A DNA stretch of 51,806 nt from Acidobacteriota bacterium (GTDB lineage Bacteria; Acidobacteriota; Terriglobia; Acidiferrales; UBA7541): contig PMTV01000040.1 of the NCBI GenBank assembly GCA_003167215.1, positions 74,410 through 126,215 on the forward strand, in the 5' to 3' direction. How positions within the stretch are numbered: the first letter of the stretch is position 1; each line of letters starts with the position of its first letter. Shown one piece after another: positions 43,393 through 51,651 of this stretch. The translations under genes were made by a program, and so were the position numbers. Below the pieces are notes generated by a model, which saw only the letters and a program-made list of their open reading frames with translations, did no database searches and was not told where the DNA came from.

Positions 43393-44454
43393 TCAACAGA
43401 TTCTTGGCAATTGATCGCCGGAGAGTAGATCGACGATCCGCGATGTACCCAGCCGCGTGCGTAGCGTAACCATCCCTCGATGGGAGTCCGTCACCGTTCC
43501 AATGATCCTGGCGTCGCGGCCCAACGGATGCTGGCGCATGGCTTCGAGAATGGATTCCTCAGCAGCGGGCTCGACGACCGCCACCAGCTTGCCTTCGTTG
43601 GCCACATACAGGGGATCAAGACCCAGCATCTCGCAGGCGCCTTGGACTTCATCGCGGATGGGAATCGCACTTTCCTGCAGCTCGATGCTCACGTTGGATC
43701 GCTCTGCAATTTCATTCAGCGAACTCGACAGTCCGCCCCGCGTCGGATCCCGTAGACAGCGGATAGCGCCGCTCGCCCGCAGCATATCTGCTACCAGACC
43801 GTGCAGCGCTGCCGTATCGCTGTGAACCGCGCTTTCAAATTCGAGGCCTTCCCGTTGGGACAGAATCGTAATTCCGTGATCTCCAATGGTCCCGCTCAAC
43901 AGCACGAGATCCCCGGGGCGCGCCCGATCAGCGGAAAGTCGCACGTCGGATGAGACCAGTCCGATTCCGGAGGTATTTACAAACAATCCGTCGCCGTTCC
44001 CTTTTTCGACTACCTTCGTGTCTCCCGTGACGACGACAACGCCCGCAAGAGCAGAGGCGACGCGAATGGATTCCATGACCCGCCGGAGAGTATCAAATGG
44101 AAGCCCTTCTTCGAGGATGAGTGCGAGACTCAGGAAAAGGGGTTTCGCGCCGCCCATCGCTAGATCATTTACGGTACCGTTCACCGCCAGCGTTCCGATA
44201 TCACCACCGGGGAAAAATAGCGGCTTCACGACAAAGGTGTCCGTGGTAAACGCAATTCGCGATCCGTCGACATCTACAATGGCTTGGTCATCCAGGCGAT
44301 CGAGGACGGGATTTTGCAGAGCTGGAAGAAGGATCTCGCGCAGGAGCTTCGCGCTCATTCGCCCCCCGCTTCCATGGCCCAACAGGATAGACTCCGTTGC
44401 CGCGATCGGAACCGGACAATTCAAAGCAATGTCGAGTTTCGTTTCTTGACGCAT
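43393..44454 (-). CDS. hypE: Hydrogenase cyanide-ligand maturation protein HypE
   Basis: A 353-residue PurM/AIR-synthase-like ATPase. N-terminal 'LLGHGSGGRMSAKLL', the ATP region 'TTDTFVVKPLFFPGGDIG', 'VNGTVNDLAMGGAKPLFL', 'GDTKVVEKGNGDGLFVNTSGIG', and the invariant C-terminus PRIC, whose last Cys is carbamoylated by HypF and dehydrated to the thiocyanate that donates CN. Its ATG shares one base with the hypD stop (TGATG), so it is tightly coupled. Confidence 0.96.
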   Translation of the reverse strand: MRQETKLDIALNCPVPIAATESILLGHGSGGRMSAKLLREILLPALQNPVLDRLDDQAIVDVDGSRIAFTTDTFVVKPLFFPGGDIGTLAVNGTVNDLAMGGAKPLFLSLALILEEGLPFDTLRRVMESIRVASALAGVVVVTGDTKVVEKGNGDGLFVNTSGIGLVSSDVRLSADRARPGDLVLLSGTIGDHGITILSQREGLEFESAVHSDTAALHGLVADMLRASGAIRCLRDPTRGGLSSSLNEIAERSNVSIELQESAIPIRDEVQGACEMLGLDPLYVANEGKLVAVVEPAAEESILEAMRQHPLGRDARIIGTVTDSHRGMVTLRTRLGTSRIVDLLSGDQLPRIC

Positions 44455-45563
44455 CAGCGATTCGCCTTCGCCGTTAGCGCGTGTCGCCGATATCGGTAAT
44501 AAGCCGCACAGGCACCTTCGGAGGACACCATCGGAGCGCCCAGAGGATTTTCCGGAGTACAACGCGTCCCGAACGCGGAACAATCCATCGGTTTCTTGAG
44601 TCCCTGAAGCACTTCTGCGCTAATGCACTCCGCGGGCTCGTCCGCGGCCACACCTTCTGTGCCAAAAATACGATCCGCATCGAATGCGGAATACTCTTCG
44701 CGGAGATTAAGACCACTCTCCCGAATTCCGCCGATTCCGCGCCATTTGCGATCGCAGACTTCGAACACTTCTCGCAGTACCTTCTGAGCGAGGAGATTCC
44801 CTTCGTAGGATGCGGCGCGCACGTACTGGTTTTCGACCTCCGCGCGCCCTTCTTCCAACTGTTTCACCAGCATCAGGATCGCTTCCAGAAGATCGAGCGG
44901 CTCGAATCCGCCCACAACAATCGGCACGCGGAACTCCCGGATGAGTTCTTCATATTCGCGATAGCCCATGACCGTGCACACGTGGCCCGGACCAATGAAG
45001 CCTTGCACGCGATTGCGCCGTGAACCTAACAGCGCTCGAATCGCGGGCGGCACCAGGACGTGGGAGGCCAGCATCGAAAAATTCCCAAGTCCTTCTCGCT
45101 TGGCTTGCCAGACAGCCATGGCGTTCGCGGGAGCGGTCGTCTCAAAGCCGATGGCAAAGAACACCACTTTTCGCGCGGGATGGGCGCGCGCGAACTTGAG
45201 AGCTTCGGTCGGAGAATAAACCACGCGCACGTCTCCGCCCTGAGCCTTCACATGAAACAGGTCAGTGCGTGAACCCGGTACGCGCAGCATGTCTCCATAA
45301 GAAATTAAAGTCACATCAGGACGCGAAGCGATCTCAATCGCCTTATCGATCGTTTCCAGAGAGGTCACGCACACCGGGCATCCGGGCCCATGAACGAGTT
45401 CAATTCCGGCGGGCAGCATCTCATCAATGCCATAACGCATCAGAGTGTGGGTTTGCCCGCCGCAAATCTCCATGAGTACCCAGGGCCGTGTAGCGCGACG
45501 GCCCAGCTCGGCCACAATTCCGCGCGCAATTTTCTCATCCCGGTATTCGTCCAAATACTTCAT
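44454..45563 (-). CDS. hypD: Hydrogenase Fe(CN)2CO assembly scaffold HypD
   Basis: A 369-residue iron-sulfur protein. Conserved motifs: '[10 protein letters not shown]' (Cys34), '[14 protein letters not shown]' (Cys62/65), '[14 protein letters not shown]', '[12 protein letters not shown]', '[14 protein letters not shown]', and a C-terminal cysteine set ('VCDRKW', '[26 protein letters not shown]') that binds the [4Fe-4S] cluster. It forms a complex with HypC where CN and CO are attached to iron. The ATG follows AAGGAG and is 30 nt after hypC. Confidence 0.97.
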   Translation of the reverse strand: MKYLDEYRDEKIARGIVAELGRRATRPWVLMEICGGQTHTLMRYGIDEMLPAGIELVHGPGCPVCVTSLETIDKAIEIASRPDVTLISYGDMLRVPGSRTDLFHVKAQGGDVRVVYSPTEALKFARAHPARKVVFFAIGFETTAPANAMAVWQAKREGLGNFSMLASHVLVPPAIRALLGSRRNRVQGFIGPGHVCTVMGYREYEELIREFRVPIVVGGFEPLDLLEAILMLVKQLEEGRAEVENQYVRAASYEGNLLAQKVLREVFEVCDRKWRGIGGIRESGLNLREEYSAFDADRIFGTEGVAADEPAECISAEVLQGLKKPMDCSAFGTRCTPENPLGAPMVSSEGACAAYYRYRRHALTAKANR

Positions 45564-45593
45564 ACACTCCTTCGGAACTCCGCCGGCGTTGCC

Positions 45594-45866
45594 TTACTGC
45601 TCTGCTTGCGACTCTTCGAGCTCCGACTCCAGTTCGCCGTTGAGTAGTCCCATGGCTTCGAGCGCCTCATAACTCCGCTCAGCCTCTTCCCGGTCCACAA
45701 GGCTGATGGCGAATCCTACATGCACAATCACGTAGTCTCCGATCGACGCCTCTGGTACGAAGTCCAGGCAAGTCTCCCGCGTGATTCCTCCAAACTGAAC
45801 GCGTCCCACGCGAATTCCGTTTTGCAGTTCGCTACTAACGATCTTTCCCGGGATGGCGAGGCACAC
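45594..45866 (-). CDS. hypC: Hydrogenase assembly chaperone HypC
   Basis: A 90-residue HypC/HupF-type chaperone. The N-terminal 'MCLAIPGKIV' has the essential Cys2, and the OB-fold core 'GRVQFGGITRETCLDFV' and 'GDYVIVHVGFAISLVDREEA' is complete. A short acidic tail follows. The start is GTG with AAGGAAG upstream, 1 nt after the hyaD stop. It carries the Fe(CN)2CO unit from HypD to the large subunit. Confidence 0.96.
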   Translation of the reverse strand: MCLAIPGKIVSSELQNGIRVGRVQFGGITRETCLDFVPEASIGDYVIVHVGFAISLVDREEAERSYEALEAMGLLNGELESELEESQAEQ

Positions 45867-45867
45867 G

Positions 45868-46440
45868 TTAAACGCTTCCTTTTTCGCAAGGCTCGGAAAC
45901 TATCCGGTCCGAGTGTTGGCCACGCGGCAAGGCTGATGGTTGGAACTTCAAACCACGATCCGGTGATTCCTTCCAGAGATTCAACTGCGCCACCGCTGCA
46001 TCCACCAAGAGCACAAGGGCAGCCTCGACCTCGGGAGACAGGGTTGTGCCCCAATCGGTATTGGCAGGCTGCACGCCCAAGACAACAATCTCCTGAGGAC
46101 CGCTCGACACCAGGAACAGGGCGGCAATCAGATCGGCAACACCCAGCTGATGAACGCTTCTTCCTGCTGTCGTACCCAGCAAATCTTTTCCGGTCATTCG
46201 GGCGAGGGTTCCGGGTGCTTTGCCCGAGTTCATGGCGTCTAGGATCAATATCCGGGGGGCATCCGAAGCATACGGAATCAGCTCAAGACCGAGAGTGCCG
46301 CCATCCAGAATCGTCACACCCGCCGGTACTCGCGGATCACTCTCGAGCAGCCTTGCAGCATGCACGCCAACGCCCTCGTCAGAGAGGATCGTATTGCCCA
46401 CCCCTATCACCACTGTGTCCGAAAACCGGAAGTCTTCCAT
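45868..46440 (-). CDS. hyaD: Hydrogenase large-subunit maturation endopeptidase
   Basis: A 190-residue HyaD/HupD-type protease. The nickel-sensing residues are visible: 'IGVGNTILSDEGVGVHAARLL' (Glu), 'ILILDAMNSGKAPGTL' (Asp) and 'SVHQLGVADLIAALF' (His). It cuts the C-terminal tail of HyaB after nickel insertion. The ATG is 1 nt after the hyaC stop. The C-terminus is about 25 residues longer than in E. coli HyaD. Confidence 0.93.
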   Translation of the reverse strand: MEDFRFSDTVVIGVGNTILSDEGVGVHAARLLESDPRVPAGVTILDGGTLGLELIPYASDAPRILILDAMNSGKAPGTLARMTGKDLLGTTAGRSVHQLGVADLIAALFLVSSGPQEIVVLGVQPANTDWGTTLSPEVEAALVLLVDAAVAQLNLWKESPDRGLKFQPSALPRGQHSDRIVSEPCEKGSV

Positions 46441-46441
46441 G

Positions 46442-47239
46442 TCACGCTCTGGATTGGGAACTTTGTTCAGCAGCCGGCCTTGCTTCCCGGAGAACCTCGG
46501 CGTCCTCGTCGTTCTCTTCGGCGAGGGCCTTCCGCAGTTCATGCTCGGGAACGAATTTGTAACCGCTGAAGATGCTTTCCATCACACCATTTTCCTCTTC
46601 GATCGAAACCAGGATGGCTGTGTAGAGATGGTGAATGAAGAACATCCAGAACACGAACATCACCAGGAAATGAATTTCGCGAAGCCACTGAATGTCAACC
46701 AAGTGCGGAAGCCATCCGAAGAAGAAGCTGACGACCCGATTGCCTAAAATCCGCGAATAGAGCGCGAGTCCGGTTAGTATCTCAACCAATGCCAATCCAT
46801 ACATAACGGCATAGGAAGCGCCGGCCAGTGCGTTGTGACCGATGTGGGGAGTTGGCGACCAGACCATAAAGCCGTAATACTTCCCGGTCTCAGCGATATC
46901 CTTCAGGCGTTTTCTGGTTACCGGGATGAACTGATCCCAATGTGACCAGCGGTTTCCGATAAACATCCAAACGATCCGTATCAGAACCGCGCCAAGAAAC
47001 GCGAAACCGGAGAGCAGATGGACGAACCGCATCGTTCCCATCACGTAGGCGGTTCTTCCATGCGGAACGACAAACGGGGAATGCATGTAATAGCCGGTGA
47101 TCGAGAGCGAGACGATCGTGGCGAAAATGATCCAGTGCGCAAATCGCACCGGCCATTCCCAGACGTACACCCTCACTTGCCCGTGCGCCGGCCTCTTCCA
47201 TTCCGTCTCTTGGCCATGTCGCCTTTGTGTCTTTTTCAT
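46442..47239 (-). CDS. hyaC: Ni/Fe-hydrogenase b-type cytochrome subunit
   Basis: A 265-residue membrane cytochrome b with four helices. Haem-ligand type histidines sit in 'WEWPVRFAHWIIFATIVSL' (helix 1), 'MRFVHLLSGFAFLGAVLIR' (helix 2) and 'LREIHFLVMFVFWMFFIHHLY' (helix 4), and 'GYYMHSPF' follows helix 1. It anchors the small subunit and passes electrons from H2 to the quinone pool. The ATG at 47239 is preceded by AGAGGG; a TTG two codons earlier is in frame. It lies 18 nt after hyaB. Confidence 0.94.
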   Translation of the reverse strand: MKKTQRRHGQETEWKRPAHGQVRVYVWEWPVRFAHWIIFATIVSLSITGYYMHSPFVVPHGRTAYVMGTMRFVHLLSGFAFLGAVLIRIVWMFIGNRWSHWDQFIPVTRKRLKDIAETGKYYGFMVWSPTPHIGHNALAGASYAVMYGLALVEILTGLALYSRILGNRVVSFFFGWLPHLVDIQWLREIHFLVMFVFWMFFIHHLYTAILVSIEEENGVMESIFSGYKFVPEHELRKALAEENDEDAEVLREARPAAEQSSQSRA

Positions 47240-47257
47240 ACGCAACCCTCTGCCCGA

Positions 47258-48967
47258 TCAGGCTTCTGCGCGTGCGAGCACATGCCCTCGAGCGTCAACT
47301 ACGTGAACGGCGCAAGCGAGGCAAGGATCGAAGGAGTGAACCGTGCGCAGAATTTCGAGCGGACGTTCCGGATCCGCGACCGGTGTCTTGAGGAGTGCCG
47401 ATTCATACGGTCCCCGCTGTCCTCGTGCATCTCGCGGCCCGGCATTCCAGGTAGACGGAACGACGGCCTGGTAATTCTTGATAGCCTGGTCTTCGATCTC
47501 CACCCAGTGCCCGAGCGATCCGCGCGGCGCCTCAAAGAAGCCGAAACCCTGCGCGGTCTTGGGCCACGAGTTCGGGTTCCACTTTTCCCCGTTGTGAATG
47601 CGCACATTCCCACTCGCCAAATTATCTCCAAGTTGTTCGATCCAGCCCACCAGACGGCTCGCGAGCAGTTGCGTTTCAAGAGCGCGCGCCGCCACGCGCC
47701 CCAGCGTCGAAAATAATGCGGCGGGCGGAGCCTTGAGTTTTCCGAGCGTCGCATCGACCAGAGCTTTGACCTCCGGCTGACCCGAAGCGTACGCAACGAG
47801 GAGCCGTGCGAGCGGGCCGACCTCCATCACTTGGTCTTGATACCGCGGAGCCTTCAACCAGGAATATTTTTCATTCACCTCGAGGAATTCATAAGGGGGT
47901 TTCGGTCCCGAGTATTTCGGATTGGTTTCTCCGTTATATGGGTGCCTGGCGGCTTGGTCACCGCCCGAATATTCGTACCAAGAATGGGTCACATATTCCG
48001 TGACATTTGCGGGATCGACTGGGTGAACCTTGGAGAGATCACGGTCCAGGACGATCCCTCGCGGAAGAAAAAAGTCCGCAGGATCTTTGATGGAACCTTG
48101 GGGATAACCGCCATAGCACATGTAATTCCCAACTCCCGTGCCCAGCTTGAACCACTCGGGATAAAAACTCGCCACGGCAAGAACGTCGGGAACGTACACC
48201 TGATTCACAAACCCGATCGCCGACTTGGCCACCTGCACCAGAAAATCCATTCGTTCGGGGTTGATTGTCGCGCCCGGCTCGTTCGGATCCATGGCCGTGG
48301 CCATGCCGCCAACCAGGAAAGTCTGCAAGTGAGGATTCTTGCCGCCAAGAACTGCGTGAATCCGGATGAATTCCTTCTGGAACTGCAGCGCTTCCAGGTA
48401 ATGCGCGACGGCCATGAGGTTCGCTTCGGGCGGAAGACGGTAGGCCGGATGTCCCCAATATCCGGCGCCGAACAAGCTCAGTTGTTTGCTCGCAACCAAG
48501 GCGCTGACGCGGTCTTGTACACCCTTGAAATATTTCTCACTCGACACCGGCCAATCGGAGATCGATTGCGCAAGCTGCGCTGTCTTTGCCGGGTCCGCCT
48601 TGAGAGCGGAGAGGATGTCCACCCAGTCCAGGGCGTGCAAATGGTAGAAATGGATTACGTGGTCCTGGATCGTTTGCGTCGCGGCGATGATGTTGCGCAC
48701 CAAGCGCGCGTTGTCGGGAATTTCGATGCCCAGCGCATCCTCGACCGCGTTGACCGAAGCGAGCGCGTGGACCATCGTGCAGACGCCACAGATGCGTTGC
48801 GCCCAGATCCAGGCTTCGCGCGGGTCGCGGCCGCGCAAGATGAGCTCGATGCCACGGAACATCGTGCCGGAACTCCATGCGTCCGAGATCGTTCCGCCTT
48901 CGACTTGCGCTTCGATGCGGAGATGTCCCTCTATTCGCGTGACCGGATCCACCACAATCCGCGCCAT
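47258..48967 (-). CDS. hyaB: [NiFe]-hydrogenase large subunit (group 1 type)
   Basis: A 569-residue catalytic subunit. The N-terminal L1 motif is 'RICGVCTMVHA' (Cys60/63) and the C-terminal L2 motif 'DPCLACAVH' (Cys549/552), giving all four cysteine ligands to the NiFe centre. The 14 residues after His555 are the tail removed by HyaD. Other family stretches are 'EGHLRIEAQVEGG' and 'SLGHWVEIEDQAIKNYQAVV'. It catalyses H2 oxidation/evolution in the periplasm. The ATG has GGAGGA upstream and is 9 nt after hyaA. It travels through the Tat system with HyaA. Confidence 0.97.
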   Translation of the reverse strand: MARIVVDPVTRIEGHLRIEAQVEGGTISDAWSSGTMFRGIELILRGRDPREAWIWAQRICGVCTMVHALASVNAVEDALGIEIPDNARLVRNIIAATQTIQDHVIHFYHLHALDWVDILSALKADPAKTAQLAQSISDWPVSSEKYFKGVQDRVSALVASKQLSLFGAGYWGHPAYRLPPEANLMAVAHYLEALQFQKEFIRIHAVLGGKNPHLQTFLVGGMATAMDPNEPGATINPERMDFLVQVAKSAIGFVNQVYVPDVLAVASFYPEWFKLGTGVGNYMCYGGYPQGSIKDPADFFLPRGIVLDRDLSKVHPVDPANVTEYVTHSWYEYSGGDQAARHPYNGETNPKYSGPKPPYEFLEVNEKYSWLKAPRYQDQVMEVGPLARLLVAYASGQPEVKALVDATLGKLKAPPAALFSTLGRVAARALETQLLASRLVGWIEQLGDNLASGNVRIHNGEKWNPNSWPKTAQGFGFFEAPRGSLGHWVEIEDQAIKNYQAVVPSTWNAGPRDARGQRGPYESALLKTPVADPERPLEILRTVHSFDPCLACAVHVVDARGHVLARAEA

Positions 48968-48976
48968 GGATTCCTC

Positions 48977-50098
48977 CTACGCGCCGCGAGACTCCGGCGG
49001 TTCTTTTGTTTCTTCTGCGGTCTTCTTCGGCCGAAGTTTGTCGCGCACCATATTGCCGGCGACCTGCGCGACCATTGCCGCGCCCACTGCCGCTGTGGCG
49101 ACCCATCCGATCTCGTCGGCGGTCACGTCCACTCCGAACCCGGGCACCGACGGCAAGCGCTTATAGAACGGTGATTTCGTATCCCAAAAACGGTGCGAAG
49201 CACAGGCGATGCAGCCGTGGCCGGACTTCACCGGCCAACTCGTGCCGTCATTCCAGCGGACCGTGGGACAGTTGTAAGTCGCTTCCGGGCCTTTGCAGCC
49301 CATCTTGTAAAGGCAATAGCCCTTGCGATGGCCTTCGTCGCCCCACTCCTCCACGAAACGTCCCGCATCGTAGTGCGCGCGGCGCTCGCATTGATCGTGA
49401 ATGATGTCACCGTAAGCGAATAGCGGCCGGTTGTATTCATCGAGCGCAGGCAGATCATGGAACGTCAGATAATGGACCAGGACCGCTGCGGTGTTCGCGG
49501 GGTTATGTGGGCATCCTCCCAGATTGATGAGGTTCTTCAATCCCGGAACTGCTTCATGCAAGCCCAGGGCCCCGGTAGGGTTCGGGTTCGACCGTACCAA
49601 TCCGCCGTCCCAGGCGCACGCACCTACCGCGATATTGGCGGCGGCTTTGCTGCAAACGTGTTTGGCGATGTCCAGCGCGGCCTTGCCTCCGATCGTGCAG
49701 TAGACGCCGCCGTCGGCAGTTGGAATTGCGCCCTCCACCACGGCGATGTACTCGCCGGCGTGTTCGCGAACAACACGTTCGAGTGCGTCTTCCGCCTGCT
49801 TCCCAGCACCGGCCATCAACGTTTCGTGATACTCCCAAGACAGCAGATCGAGAACAAATTCTGCAACCGGGGGGTTGCTGCTGCGCAGCATGGATTCCGT
49901 ATTGCCTGCACAATCTTGAAACTCAAGCCACACCAGAACCGGACGGCTTGCCTGAGTGAGCGCCTTCACAACCGCGCCGAGATATCGCGGAGGCAGCGCC
50001 AGAGTAGCGACCATCGAGCTACAAAACTGCACGAATTCACGGCGCGAAACCCCGCGCGATTTCAGCGCAGCCGTTAAACGTGTTCTCGGTGAATGCAT
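48977..50098 (-). CDS. hyaA: [NiFe]-hydrogenase small subunit with Tat signal (variant proximal cluster motif)
   Basis: A 373-residue FeS subunit. Tat twin-arginine motif 'SRREF' (18-22) and a hydrophobic stretch to about 50. The proximal cluster motif is CAGN (Cys63-Asn66) where most group 1 enzymes have CxxC; the other proximal ligands are Cys161 and Cys196. The distal cluster ligands His234, Cys237, Cys262, Cys268 and medial Cys277, Cys296, Cys299 are all present. A C-terminal membrane helix (about 331-350) would anchor it to HyaC. The extra cysteine of O2-tolerant CTCC-type enzymes is absent. The ATG follows GGGGGGATACTA. First gene of the operon. Confidence 0.95.
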   Translation of the reverse strand: MHSPRTRLTAALKSRGVSRREFVQFCSSMVATLALPPRYLGAVVKALTQASRPVLVWLEFQDCAGNTESMLRSSNPPVAEFVLDLLSWEYHETLMAGAGKQAEDALERVVREHAGEYIAVVEGAIPTADGGVYCTIGGKAALDIAKHVCSKAAANIAVGACAWDGGLVRSNPNPTGALGLHEAVPGLKNLINLGGCPHNPANTAAVLVHYLTFHDLPALDEYNRPLFAYGDIIHDQCERRAHYDAGRFVEEWGDEGHRKGYCLYKMGCKGPEATYNCPTVRWNDGTSWPVKSGHGCIACASHRFWDTKSPFYKRLPSVPGFGVDVTADEIGWVATAAVGAAMVAQVAGNMVRDKLRPKKTAEETKEPPESRGA

Positions 50099-50233
50099 TA
50101 GTATCCCCCCGCAGGGACTGAGTCGGGCCGCGAACGGCGATTTCAGCGTGTGCACGCCTAGAATTCCTCCGTGCTCTGCTCTTCCAGTGACTCTAACGGT
50201 TTCGAAGAATCGCCCAATCAACTATCGCGTGTC

Positions 50234-50249
50234 TGTGACTGCCGTCACA
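50234..50249. promoter_or_regulatory. CRP-type operator in the hyaA/crp divergent region
   Basis: A perfect 16-bp palindrome TGTGAC-TGCC-GTCACA, matching the CRP consensus TGTGA-N6-TCACA. It lies 136 nt before the hyaA start and 70 nt before the regulator start. A TGTAGT -10-like hexamer at 50271-50276 would place the regulator's start point at about 50283, so the site centre is at -41.5, the class II activator position. Its rightward reading also makes autoregulation likely. Confidence 0.8.
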
Positions 50250-50318
50250 CACAGCTGTGGTGGAGAGCACTGTAGTTCATGGGTCGAGATGACAGCTTAG
50301 GTACAAGAGGTGCGTGCC

Positions 50319-51161
50319 ATGCAGAGACGTTCTAAGAAGCGGCACTTTAACGGTAGAGAGGCAAGGACCCTATTCGGGCACCCGGTTAACGAGCCGCTCG
50401 GACATCTGAGCGCCCGCTACCCGTTTCCCGCTCGTTTGAACGAGCGGTACGTGGAAAGACTGAAGGCATCGAATGTCGGGAAATTGTATCCGAAGGGGGC
50501 AATTCTTTACGACGAGGGAGACAAGCCCACCGGTGTCTATGTCGTCTTGGACGGGCGCGCCAAGCTTTCCGTGAATTCCTTAAGCGGCAAGACGCTGCTG
50601 CTCGGTTTCTTTGGCCCGGGCACGATCTTGGGATTGGCTTCTGCCATCTTGGGACGCACCCATGCGGCCACTGCGGAAGTCATGATTCCGACCAAGGTCG
50701 TGTTTGTGTCTCGCAAGGAACTGGTGAGAGAAATGCAGGGCGATGCGATGGCAGCTCGGCAAGCGGCGGAACTCGTGAGCGAGGCCTGCTATTTCATTTT
50801 GGCGAAGATGAGGGCCGTCGAGCTTTCCGAATCCACTGGGCAAAAGCTTGCACGTTGCTTGCTGGGATTGCTCGCTCACAATATAGGTTCCAGCGGTGAA
50901 GCAGCTCTGCAACTGGATCTGAGCCAGGAAACCATCGCGCAGATGGTCGGACTTTCCCGAGAAACCGTGACTCGGCTGATGTCCCGATTCCGCAGGGAAC
51001 ACATTGTGGACTGGAAACGTTCCGGGCTCATCATTCAAAACCGAAAGGCGCTCGAAAGACTCGCCGATTTTTCGGAGACAGACACGAGTTTCGCGGGAAA
51101 CGTTGCTGCGCAGAGAGTCGCCTCGACCAGTGGTGAGTTGCGTCCGCGTTCAACAAACTGA
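50319..51161 (+). CDS. Crp/Fnr-family transcriptional regulator
   Basis: A 280-residue regulator. A cyclic-nucleotide-binding-like domain (about 55-165) has 'LYPKGAILYDEGDKPTGVYVVLDGRAKL' and 'ILGLASAILGRTHAATAEV'. The phosphate-binding-cassette Arg is kept but the Glu that contacts cAMP ribose in E. coli CRP aligns with Ile. A long dimer helix and a winged HTH follow. The HTH contains 'SQETIAQMVGLSRETVTRLMSRF', in which the CRP DNA-contacting Arg, Glu and Arg of the recognition helix are all kept. There is no Fnr-type cysteine cluster near the N-terminus. The ATG at 50319 has AAGAGG upstream. It is divergent from the hydrogenase operon and very probably controls it. Confidence 0.93.
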   Translation: MQRRSKKRHFNGREARTLFGHPVNEPLGHLSARYPFPARLNERYVERLKASNVGKLYPKGAILYDEGDKPTGVYVVLDGRAKLSVNSLSGKTLLLGFFGPGTILGLASAILGRTHAATAEVMIPTKVVFVSRKELVREMQGDAMAARQAAELVSEACYFILAKMRAVELSESTGQKLARCLLGLLAHNIGSSGEAALQLDLSQETIAQMVGLSRETVTRLMSRFRREHIVDWKRSGLIIQNRKALERLADFSETDTSFAGNVAAQRVASTSGELRPRSTN

Positions 51162-51651
51162 CGGATTCGGGTTGTTCAAAACCGTGCTCCGAATCACGGC
51201 CAAGTCTTGAACAGCACCGGAAGAAAGGCTTGTCGGATTGAAAGGCCCGGTAATCCAACTCATGCTTGACTGCATCCGAATTCGGCGCTCGATTATGAAA
51301 ACCCGCGGACCTCGAAGAGGTGTGCGCGTTTGCGGCAGATGCAAGCATGAAAGCAAGGACTGAACCGCATCGGCTCGCGGCGGCCGGCAAGACTGTGAGC
51401 AAACTGAAGAAAACGGCCGCATCCTTACTACAACTTGCCAAAAGCCAGGAACCCAACAACTTCCGAACAGGTGGCGCCCTCATTCAATCTCATCCAGATG
51501 CGCCTCGTTAATGGCCTGATAATCGAGCATAAAAGAATAATTGCGAATTGTGACTCCAGTCACAGTCAAGGGCCTCATCAATATAGTAAGAACCGAACGA
51601 TTTAACGGACAACGTTGATCCGGGTCTCTGAAGATTACCTGAGGCAGAACA
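51162..51651. other. Intergenic region, no firm gene
   Basis: About 490 bp. Very short plus-strand frames near 51294 (22 residues) and 51347-51511 (54 residues, Lys/Ala rich) lack good Shine-Dalgarno sequences or known domains and are not called. The second CRP-type operator lies near the right end. Confidence 0.35.
51549..51564. promoter_or_regulatory. Second CRP-type operator
   Basis: A perfect palindrome TGTGAC-TCCA-GTCACA with the same half-sites and spacer length as 50234-50249. It lies 88 nt before the last gene. A TATAGT -10-like hexamer (51582-51587) puts the site centre near -38 to -40, close to a class II activator site. Confidence 0.8.
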
